From assembly GCF_028583425.1 (NCBI RefSeq), contig NC_072805.1, positions 14,208,001-14,272,000 on the forward strand: a stretch of DNA of 64,000 bases, given 5' to 3'. A program made the position numbers and the translations under genes. The notes under the pieces were generated by a model. It saw nothing but the letters and a program-made list of their open reading frames with translations. It had not been told where the DNA came from and ran no database searches. How positions within the stretch are numbered: position 1 is the first letter of the stretch; each line of letters starts with the position of its first letter. The DNA is from Eublepharis macularius (lineage: Eukaryota; Chordata; Lepidosauria; Squamata; Eublepharidae). Shown piece by piece: positions 55,829 to 64,000 of this stretch.

Positions 55829-57222
55829 TTGTCGAAGGCTTTCACGGCCGGAGAACGATGGTTGTTGTGGGTTTTCCGGGCTGTATTGCTGTGGTCTTGG
55901 CATTGTAGTTCCTGACGTTTCGCCAGCAGCTGTGGCTGGCATCTTCAGAGGTGTAGCACCAAAAGAGAGAGATCTCTCAGTGTCACAGTGTGGAAAAGAT
56001 GTTGGCAGGTCATTTATATCTACTCAGGAGGGGTGGGGTTGAGCTGAGTCATCCTGTAAGAGTTTCCCAGGGTGTGGAATGCTAATGGCGGGAGGCTTCA
56101 CTGTATCCTGAGGAGGTTCTTTTGCATATGGATTGGTGCTTGATGTGCTAATCTTCTCTGCAGGGCTATTGTCGGGTGTAGAGTGTTTTGTTAGCCTGGT
56201 GTTTTTCAGAACTGGAAACCATGCTCTGTTCATTCTTAAGGTTTCTTCTTTCCTGTTGAAGTTTTGCTTATGCTTGTGAATTTCAATGGCTTCCCTGTGC
56301 AGTCTGACAAAGTAGTTGGAAGTGTTGTCCAGTATTTTGGTGTCCTGGAATAAGATACTGTGCCCTGTTTGAGTTAGGCTGTGTTCAGCCACTGCTGATT
56401 TTTCAGGTTGTCCAAGTCTGCAGTGTCTTTCATGTTCTTTTATTCTTGTCTGGATGCTACGCTTTGTGGTCCCGATGTACACTTGTCCACAGCTGCAGGG
56501 TATACGGTATATTCCTGCAAAGGTGAGGGGGTCTCTACTGTCTTTTGTTGATCGTAGCATCTGTTGTATTTTTCGGGTGGGTCTGAATACTGCTTGAAGG
56601 TTATGCTTTTTTATAAGCTTTCCCATCTGATCAGTAATTCCTTTGATATATGGCAAAAACACTTTTCCTGTAGGAGACTGTTTTTCTTTGGTTGTTTGAT
56701 TCATCCTGGGTTTGATTGCTCTTCGGATTTCATTTCTGGAGTAGCCATTTGCCTGAAGTGCGTGGTTTAGATGATTAATTTCCTCATTGAGAAAGTGCGG
56801 CTCACATATCCGTCTTGCACGATCCACTAATGTTTTCATTATGCCTCTTTTCTGTCGGGGGTGGTGATTGGAGTTTTTGTGTAAGTAGCGATCAGTGTGA
56901 GTTGGTTTCCTGTAGACCTTGTGACCTAACTGAAAGTTTGCTTTGCGGATGACCAAGGTATCCAGGAATGGGAGTTTTCCCTCGATTTCTTTCTCCATTG
57001 TGAATTGTATGTTCAGGTGGATGTTGTTGAGATGATTCAAAAACCCCATCAATTCTTCCTCCCCATGGCTCCAAATGATAACTGTATCATCCACAAACCG
57101 AAACCATACACTAGGTTTGTGGGGTGCTGATTCTAGAGCTGTTTTTTCAAAATGTTCCATGTAGAAGTTGGCTATAACTGGGCTGAGAGGGCTCCCCATG
57201 ACCGCCGCATCCATAACTAAGG
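55829..57222 (-). mobile_element. Penelope-like retroelement, 5' truncated
   Basis: Minus-strand element with an open RT-GIY-YIG frame (56024-57214) and a 3' region of about 195 bp ending GGCCGTGAAAGCCTTCGACA. The N-terminal part of the RT is missing, the usual 5' truncation. A hAT (57234-57655) sits next to the truncation point. Confidence 0.9.
56024..57214 (-). CDS. Penelope-like RT (C-terminal part) with GIY-YIG endonuclease
   Basis: A 396-codon frame without stop. Residues 6-20 (MGSPLSPVIANFYME) and FVDDT at 40-44 are reverse-transcriptase motifs; the DD pair of the active site is present. HKVYRKPTHTDRYLH at about 98-112 is a conserved post-catalytic block. From 234, GIYRIPCSCGQVYIGTTKRS is the GIY-YIG nuclease start with its CxC. 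R257, E260 and H264 follow, then AEHS at 277-280, the REAIEIHK glutamate near 308, and NFNR at 318-321. This domain pair defines Penelope-like elements, which copy RNA and prime at a nicked target. The upstream RT motifs are absent, so the first Met is not a true start and the copy is not autonomous. The clean frame indicates recent insertion. Confidence 0.9.
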   Translation of the reverse strand: MDAAVMGSPLSPVIANFYMEHFEKTALESAPHKPSVWFRFVDDTVIIWSHGEEELMGFLNHLNNIHLNIQFTMEKEIEGKLPFLDTLVIRKANFQLGHKVYRKPTHTDRYLHKNSNHHPRQKRGIMKTLVDRARRICEPHFLNEEINHLNHALQANGYSRNEIRRAIKPRMNQTTKEKQSPTGKVFLPYIKGITDQMGKLIKKHNLQAVFRPTRKIQQMLRSTKDSRDPLTFAGIYRIPCSCGQVYIGTTKRSIQTRIKEHERHCRLGQPEKSAVAEHSLTQTGHSILFQDTKILDNTSNYFVRLHREAIEIHKHKQNFNRKEETLRMNRAWFPVLKNTRLTKHSTPDNSPAEKISTSSTNPYAKEPPQDTVKPPAISIPHPGKLLQDDSAQPHPS

Positions 57223-57233
57223 TTAGTTATGGG

Positions 57234-57655
57234 CAGAGGTCATTTCGTAGAAAAAGAGCTGCAGGAACTCATTAGCATAACTGATTTGCATATGCCACAC
57301 CCCCTGCCAGCACCTATCCTGGCTGTTTTGGACCCAATCCTGGCCATTCAGAGCCGAAATTGGGCTCAAAATGGCAAAAAGGGGCTGAAAATGGCTGAAA
57401 AAGGGCCCAAAATGGTCAGAATTGGGCTGCTGCTGAGCAGAAGAGTGATCCACCACCCATCAGAGGCCTGATCCTGGCCGTTTGGGGACCAATCCCGGCT
57501 GTTTTAGGCCCGATCCTGGACATTTTGGGCCAAATCCAGGCTGAAACGGGCCCAAAATGGCCAAAAATCAGGTGGGCGGGGCCACTTGACATGCAATCTC
57601 TTTGGAGAACTACCAGAACTGCGTTCCTGTGCGTTCCCCCTCAAAATGAGCCCTG
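57234..57655 (+). mobile_element. hAT MITE, family B copy 5
   Basis: CAGAGGTCATTTCGTAG at the left and CTCAAAATGAGCCCTG at the right; perfect target duplication GTTATGGG. Adjacent to the truncated 5' side of the Penelope-like element. Confidence 0.9.
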
Positions 57656-57663
57656 GTTATGGG

Positions 57664-58224
57664 GGGTGCTAACATCTTCCACCAGTGCATTCAAGGTACC
57701 ACAGCATTCACCTGTGCAATACTTCCTTCTTGGGAGTCTTTCCCTATGTGAAGAAGAACTGCATCCCTTCAGTTCATATAAAGGGTCAAACTGGCCAGGT
57801 GAGGAGGGGTCACCCTGTCCTGTATAGCCAGGTTCCATCTTACCTGATCTAGGGAGGGACCCTTTTGCAGAACTGTTAGCAGCTTTTCCAGATGGGGGTC
57901 ACACCCTCTTCATTGGTGGTGTTACACAAAGGACAGCTGTCTCAATCCACTTCTGGGTCTTTTCAGCAATCATTCAATGGGGCAACAGGTTTAGACCCAA
58001 AACACAGGGAAACTTAAATTTCACACTATTCCTTGTAGACTTCCCCCTACCAAGAAACAGATGGATATGCAATAGGAAACATGCAGATCCCAATTAACTC
58101 AGAATGCTTGGATTGCCATCCCTTCATGACCGCTGGTTCCCAGATCAAGGCTGAAAAACTGCCAGAGTCATCTTAGTCCATTTTAACACCCAAAGTTCTA
58201 GATCTAAAAAAGTATTTTGAGACA
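57664..58224. other. Unassigned sequence
   Basis: No gene recognised; it does not continue the Penelope RT frame. Confidence 0.4.
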
Positions 58225-59030
58225 CCTTGCCCTTTTAAGAAAATAAGAGCTCTGCTGGATCAGACCAGTGGTCATCAACGTCCTGTTTTGCCCAGTGGTC
58301 AACTGGTTGCCCTGGACGACCAACAGAGCACATCTGCCCAGGCCTCCTAGAACTGGTGTTCAGAAATTTACTCCCATCAACATCATTGGGTGCCCCGACC
58401 TCTCTTTATCCACTTTCTCCACCTCATGTATAATCTTGTAAACTTATATCATGTCACTTAGGGTTGCCAGGTCCCCTTATTGTCCTGGTGGGAAGCTGGG
58501 GACCTAGTGCTTACCTTTTATTTTGGCTCCAGCATGCTCTACTCCCCACCTGCACAATGATGTCACTTCCAGTCACACAGCACTTCCTGGTGACATCATT
58601 GCACAGGCGCAAGAGTAGGTGCATACTTCGCAACAGGCCAATTTGGGCCTCAAATGGGCCCAATTTGGCCTGTTTGGGTCCCAAATTGGCCTGCTGCAAA
58701 ACATGCACATGCTCTTGGGGTGGCACAATTACATTACTCCCAGGAGTGGCATTGTCACGCCATCCCCAGAAGAGTGCCTGGGAGGCCCGTTCCTACATCC
58801 TTCTCCCCCTCAGGCCAGGTGAGTGGTGGTGGGGGGGGGGGGAGGAGTGGAGAGTGAAAGCAGGGGATACCCCACCCTCATGGGGGAGTGGAATCCCTAT
58901 GTCACCTCGTCTTTTTTTCTAAAGTGAAAAGCCCCACGTTAGCCTTTCCTCATAGGAAAAGTGTTGCAGTTGCTTAATCATCTTTGTTGCCCTCTTTTGC
59001 ACTTTTCCCAGCTTTGCAATATCTTAAGAA
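58225..59030 (-). mobile_element. L2/CR1-like LINE 3' region interrupted by a hAT
   Basis: TCTGCTGGATCAGACCAGTG and CATGTATAATCTTGTAAAC lie left of the hAT; GTGAAAAGCCCCACG and TTTGTTGCCCTCTTTTGCAC continue right of it, in the same antisense order as 42840-42980. Confidence 0.78.
58459..58898. mobile_element. hAT of the TAGGGTTGCCA group
   Basis: TAGGGTTGCCAGGTCCCC at the left and GAATCCCT at the right; flanks ATGTCACT and ATGTCACC (7 of 8). The interior has GGCCCAATTTGGCC-type motifs like 14540-14600. Confidence 0.7.
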
Positions 59031-59121
59031 AGATTATACATAATAGGGATGCTGTGAGCTTTGCAGTGAACACATTCAACTGTTGAACTTACCATATTCA
59101 AAGGTGGTGATCAGATGTGAG

Positions 59122-59341
59122 TAGGGTTGCCAGGTCCAGGCTGGGAAATTCCTGGAAATGTTGGGGGTAGAGCCTGGAGAGGGAGGGGTTTGTGGAAGGG
59201 AAGGGCCTCAGAATGGTATAATACCATAGAGTCTACCCCTCCAAAGCAGCCATTGTCTCCAGGTGAACTGATCTCTGTCACCTGGAGATCACTTGTAATT
59301 TCGGGAGATCTCTAGCCACCACCTGGAGGCTGGCAATCCTA
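59122..59341. mobile_element. hAT MITE, family D, perfect target duplication
   Basis: TAGGGTTGCCAGGTCCAGG at the left and GAGGCTGGCAATCCTA at the right; GATGTGAG on both sides. This copy fixes the family as 8-bp-duplicating. Confidence 0.9.
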
Positions 59342-60004
59342 GATGTGAGCCACTCACTCTGTCTGGTTTATGTCGAGCAGCTGTGGACACCTTTTGAACC
59401 AGTTTCCCAGAACTGCAAATGTGCAAATAGGCTGCCAATTCAAATTGACTGGTGGCCATTAGTTCCACGGAGGACTACATAGATGAACACTGAAGGGTAG
59501 GATTTTATTGAAACACGGCATTCATTGGTAACTGATTGTATCGACCCAGAGGCTCTCATCCCCCGTCCCTGCAGGTTCTCCTGACTGAACAGGAGCCCTA
59601 GGAGCCTCTAAGAACTCTGGTCATTAGTTTGAAGCACCACTGCTTCCTGGGTTCTTATGAGTGTGTGTACCTCCTTAGCAAGCAACGCTAGACATAGGCT
59701 GATAAAATGTATTAGGAGTTTATTAGAAAGAACATAGGATCTTGTGCTAGGCAGAAACCACTCGTGAAAGCATTTAGGCAAGGCAAAAACAAATAACAGC
59801 TTGCTGATCTAACTATGTGCTAACTGGCTAAAATACTACTTGCTGACTGACTAAACATTCTCTGAGTTGGTTCCAAAGCTGGTTGTTCTTACCAAAGTCC
59901 ATCTGTGCCAGCTCACTCTAGCATCCAGGAGATGGCATGGAGCTAGAAGCTCTCCTCTTGCATAGCTGGTTACAAGGTAGCAAGGCTGGTCATAGTATGT
60001 CTGT
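59342..60004. other. Unassigned sequence
   Basis: Nothing recognised. Confidence 0.4.
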
Positions 60005-60140
60005 GTTGTGTTTATATGCCATCAAGTTGTCTCCGACCTATGGCGACCCTATGAATGAAAGACCTCCAAAATGTTCTATCTCTAACAGACCTACTCAGAT
60101 CCCGCAAACTGGAGGATGTGGCTTCTTTTATTTAGTCAAC

Positions 60141-61600
60141 TCATCTCATTTTCGGTCTTCCTCTTTTCCTGCTGCCTTCCACTTTTCCTAGCATTATTGA
60201 CTTTGTCCGGGGCAGGCCCCTCCCACCCCTGACTGGGCCCGCCCGACCACCCCGCCAAGCCCCCCGGGGCCCCACCACCACACGCAGCACCCCCACCAGC
60301 AACCCCCACTCATGGAGGGGCCCACGACAACGGGCCCGGAGTAGGCCACAAGCAGAGGGCCGACCAGCACGCCGCTGCAGGGACGGAAGGGCCCACCGCC
60401 GCAGCCACGACCGCCGGAGCCAGAGCGGAAGGGCCCACCGCCGCCACCACCACCAGTGGCGGCGGAACAACCAGGGCCGGCACAGGTGCCCGGCATGCCG
60501 ACAGCAGCAGGGCCGCGAGCCAGGAACGGCGCGGCGGAGTTGACGTCGCCGCCGCCGCTGCGGCCGCCCCGGGCAGCGTCTGAGGATGGGCGCGGCCCAA
60601 CGCCGGCAGGGGGAGGGCCTGTGGGGAGAGACTGGGAGGTGGGGCATCCAACAAGCCGTCCCAGTCCCGGATTGGCTGGATGGCTCCTGGGAGGGCTCCC
60701 CAGTCTAAGGTGCAGGGGAAGGCTGATTTACCCCAGCCAGGGATTGGCTGGGGTTGGGGGAGGGAGGAACAGGGCTCAGGGGGAATAGCAGGCACCAAGG
60801 GGGAGACAGATGGGCGCCAGGCCCAATGGGGATGGGGAAGCCAGGTGCCCAGGCAGGGGGCAGCAGAATCGGGGGAGGGGATTGGTGCAGGGTCCAGGGG
60901 TGGAACCAGGAGGGGCTATAAAAGGGAAGCTCCCAGTGATGCCGAGGAGGAGGAAAGGGCTGACTGGAGAGCAGACCAGAGAGAGTGCGAGAGGCTTCCA
61001 GGACAGTGGGTAGGAGGCAGACCCTGGTGCCTGAACCACTGCCCCTACCCAGTCGCCTCAGAGGGAGCCCCCGCTCCCCCTGGTGGCAACCCAGAGGACG
61101 GCAGGATGAGGGGAAGGCGCGGCCGGCGGGGCGGGGCCTCACATGGACTTTTCCAAAGAATCTTGTCTTCTCATGATGTGACCAAAGTACAATAGCTTTA
61201 ATTTTGTCATTTTAGCTTCTAAGGAGAATTCAGGCTTGATTTGATCTAGTACCCACTTATTTGTCTTTTTGGCTGCCCATGGTATCTGCAAAACTCTTCT
61301 CCAGCACCACATTTCAAATGAATAATTTTTTTCCTGTCAGCTTTCTTCACCGTCCAACTATCACATCCATACATAGCAATGGAGAATACCATAGTTTGGA
61401 TTATCTTGATCTTGGTTCCCAGAGAGACATTTTTATCTTTAAGGATCTTCTCTAGCTCCCTCACAGCTGCTCTTCCAAGTCTCAATCTTCTTCTGATTTC
61501 TTCATTGCAGTCTCCCTATTGGTTGATGATTGAGCCAAGGAATAGAAAATCTTGAACAACTTCAATTTCCTCATTGTCAACTTTAAAATTGAGTAATTCC
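60141..61600 (-). pseudogene. BovB reverse transcriptase C-terminus (split, with stop)
   Basis: Reading down the minus strand: IEVVQDFLFLGSIIN, a stop codon, then CNEEIRRRLRLGRAAVRELE, TMVFSIAMYGCDSWTVKKAD, LKLLYFGHIMRRQDSLEKS, the insertion, and IMLGKVEGSRKRGRPKMR. This is the conserved C-terminal order of BovB ORF2. An in-frame stop, some frame damage near ECRYHGQ-like residues and the 0.94-kb insertion make it dead. Confidence 0.85.
60205..61143 (+). mobile_element. GC-rich insertion of unknown class inside BovB
   Basis: 939 bp interrupting the BovB frame, flanked by TTGACTTT (60197-60204) and TGGACTTT (61144-61151). It carries two GATTGGCTGG CCAAT-type boxes (about 60670 and 60746), a CTATAAAAGG TATA box at about 60917 and CpG-rich ends. 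No terminal inverted repeat is clear; TGT...ACA at the edges hints at an LTR but does not fit the duplication. No coding domain recognised. Confidence 0.6.
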
Positions 61601-61615
61601 TCAGTAGTCATGGTA

Positions 61616-62562
61616 TAGAATGGTGGAATGGAAGAATGGAAAGGTAGAATAGAATGGTAAACTGCCTAGAAACAGAGAGGCTTCTTCAAAGTGGAGGGGG
61701 CATCGGCCCACTGAAAGGAACCAATCAGGGCTCCTTACTTAATTGGACATTACCTCAGTGTGAAAGTTTAGGGAGTATGGCTGGGGCTGAGATCTGCGCA
61801 AGGCTCCAGGCCTCTCCAAGGTCACACTCTCAAAGCAATAAAGGAACCTAGGTGCAATTAATCAACAGAGGCTACAGCTGTCTCAGCAAACATGCCTGGT
61901 AAGATTTCTTGCAAGGCATGAAGTCTGAACCAAAGTTTTACTCTATATTAGATGGAACAAGGCCTGCTCCTTACACTGATTCAGATAATTTGTGAGTGAT
62001 TTGTCTATTTAAACAATTACCTGCTCAGCAGAGCATTTATGCAGCACGGATGTATGTGTTGGTTGGGGAGCAATAGAACTCAATCGGGCTGTGTGCATGA
62101 AAAGCGAATTGTGTTGTACTGCATGGTTAGTAAGAAATACAATGAAACAACCTGCTGAACCCAGATGAATCTAAGATCACTGAACTATCAAACTCATCAT
62201 CGCAAATCACGTCTTTGTTCACAACCAGCGAAGAGGATGCTAGCTGAACTCATGGGTGTCTGAGCATCCTTAATACATAAGAACTGCTACCAGATAATCC
62301 AGCGTCATCAATGGTCAGTCAAATTGGAGGCACCTGATCTGTCCATAGGCCTCTTCCTCTTCTCCAATTCTTATGGGGTTTGTACTACTTTTCCTCCTGG
62401 CTCTTTCCAGCCTCTTACTCTTTGAAGTCCAGTCACCCATAGCATCGTAACCTCTCAAGTGGATTGTCTAGCCTCCCAACAAGTCCTAATTTTCAGGGGC
62501 AACATATTCAAAGGGTATTTCTCAGCTTGAGTTTGGTTTCTCTACTCCAGGACAGTGAGCAA
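61616..62562. other. Unassigned sequence
   Basis: A GGAATGG-rich stretch lies at about 61617-61655; the rest shows no gene or repeat. Confidence 0.4.
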
Positions 62563-62781
62563 TAGGGTTGCCAGCCTCCAGGTGGTAGCTGGAGATCTCC
62601 TGGAATTACAACTGATCTCCAGGCCACAGAGATCAGTTCACCTGGAGAAAATGGCTGCTTTGGAGGGGGGACTCTATGGCATTATACCATGCTGAGGTCC
62701 TTTCCCTCCCCAAACCCTGCTTTTTCCAGTTTTCACTCCCCAAATCTCCAGGAATTTCCCAACTTGGAGCTGGCAACCCTA
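62563..62781. mobile_element. hAT MITE, family D
   Basis: TAGGGTTGCCAGCCTCC at the left and GGAGCTGGCAACCCTA at the right, full-length; target duplication not visible, so old or altered. Confidence 0.75.
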
Positions 62782-64000
62782 GTCCTTCAGCTTGGAGCTG
62801 GATTGGAAGTTGGCCTATGCTTACTAACTCAAACAAGGCCTGGGTAGGGGGAAAGGTAAAAATGCTAAATAAATTGCTCTCTCCATACATCATGGCTGCT
62901 TGTACCACTAGCCTTTGGTGTAGTTGGTTATGGATGCAGACAAGACCATTTCTTTGAATGGTTCAGAATCCTACACTTCTTGGGCACTCCCTATCCAGTG
63001 AGATGGTCAGTCATTGTCCTTCAGTTTCACAGTGATTGTGAAGTGAGTGATATGGCACAGGAGAGCGTGTTCTGGGAGCTTACCTCCAGCTTAGCATGAC
63101 ATTCCGTGAATGAGCATTCCCTGAAGTAACAACATTGGCCGTACATGCAACAAGATCCCTGCCTCTTCTCGATTCAGAATGTGAAATTCTTGTTATTATT
63201 TGGAGTGGTCTCTTCATGGGTGCACTTCCAGTATCCTTGAAGGTTCAGATGACATAATTTTGGAATCCATTATCCAATCTCCTGATGTGTAATTTATTCC
63301 TGGAGATGAACATGATATAGATTAGGGCTCAGACACTGAGAATGGTTTAAAAAACAAACTCTCTTTCCTACACATTATTATCCTCATTAAAGCCACTCCC
63401 CACTACCATGGCTTTTGACCTTTGTAGAAGATAAAAACAGGTACCCATATTGTGCCTGTAATATTTTCCTGCAGGGTAATAAAAGTGGGTAGGCCAGGGA
63501 GAAAAGTTCAGTTAGGTGGAGAAGAGTTAAATGATACCTGTGCTATCTGCTCTGATTCCTGTCATCTTTTGCTTCCTGCCTAATTTTTGTGGCTACATTA
63601 TAGCAACCCCCTTACAAAGACTGCATATCAAAGTGGCTTGTGGAACATGCGTCTTCTTGGCCAAGACACAAAGGGAGGAATCTTGGGGGATGACCAGCCA
63701 TTAGTCTGAACTGGATAATGTCCATTGGATTGGACATTCTTCAGGGCATCGTTGTGCCCATATTCCCTGCCAGTTGTGGCAGGGAGGGTCAGCAGCAGGG
63801 CTGGGCAAGCTGTCACTTTTGTTTCCTTGGCTCTGTCTGGTGTGGCGCTACAGGAATATGTATCCTTGTCCAGATTTACCTGGCCCTTAGCTCCCAAGGG
63901 GAGGTAGCTCAGTTATATGCAGGTTCTGTCTCCATTCTCCATTCCTTTGGATATCGAGGAGCTGTGTGAGGATGCTTGTAGGCCCGTGCCTGCCCTGCTA
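62782..64000. other. Unassigned sequence
   Basis: No gene or repeat recognised to the end of the window. Confidence 0.4.

Larger units (their letters stand above)
60005..61615 (-). mobile_element. BovB (RTE) LINE 3' part, interrupted
   Basis: The minus strand carries the RT C-terminus and a 3' end containing GGTCGCCATAGGTCGGAGAC. The coding part is split by a GC-rich insertion at 60205-61143. 5' truncated near 61615. Confidence 0.85.

Noticed and set aside
60204-61143. Calling the BovB insertion a solo LTR from TGT...ACA edges
   Set aside because: With those edges the flanking duplication no longer matches; the better duplication starts one base later and the left end is then GTCC.

Overview
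The window looks like nuclear DNA from a squamate reptile; I cannot resolve the lineage. The evidence is one unmistakable vertebrate gene (CEBPA) in repeat-rich DNA carrying BovB, CR1, L2-like and Penelope-like retroelements, 5S rRNA-derived and tRNA-derived SINEs, and many short non-autonomous hAT and Harbinger-like DNA transposons. The hAT calls rest on flanking 8-bp target duplications, several of them exact. There are no operons, CRISPR arrays or bacterial features.

The only host gene I can support is single-exon CEBPA on the minus strand (coding 34138-35082). It sits in a CpG-rich block at about 33.9-35.5 kb. Its TATA box is at 35229-35236. A six-codon upstream ORF stops exactly 7 nt before the main start. 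A poly(A) signal at 32670-32675 gives a predicted unspliced transcript of about 2.55 kb. The protein has the N-terminal transactivation elements, a possible internal start for a p30-like isoform, a sumoylation motif, a proline/threonine phosphorylation cluster and an intact bZIP. About 2-3.4 kb upstream lies a 1.4-kb minisatellite of 51-54 bp units with higher-order structure.

Layout. 1-12 kb: a 0.7-kb inverted-end element, a hAT with perfect target duplication, palindromic elements nested in one another, SINEs, a 5S-SINE and a non-LTR retrotransposon remnant. 12-20 kb: Harbinger-like palindromes, hATs, and a three-layer hAT nest at 14353-15590. 20-30 kb: scattered SINEs and hATs around a repeat-poor stretch (23.0-25.0 kb). 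30-37 kb: a CR1 tail, repeat-poor DNA flanking CEBPA, CEBPA itself and its upstream region. 37-39 kb: the minisatellite. 39-50 kb: AT-rich, mostly unassigned DNA with an L2-like LINE end. 50-64 kb: hATs inside LINEs, a Penelope-like element with an open RT/GIY-YIG frame, and a BovB LINE interrupted by an unclassified GC-rich insertion with promoter-like motifs.

No other host exon was recognised. Almost all other long open frames are shadows in GC-rich or repetitive DNA. Classification of repeats is from visible termini, target duplications and remembered family hallmarks, not from a database search.
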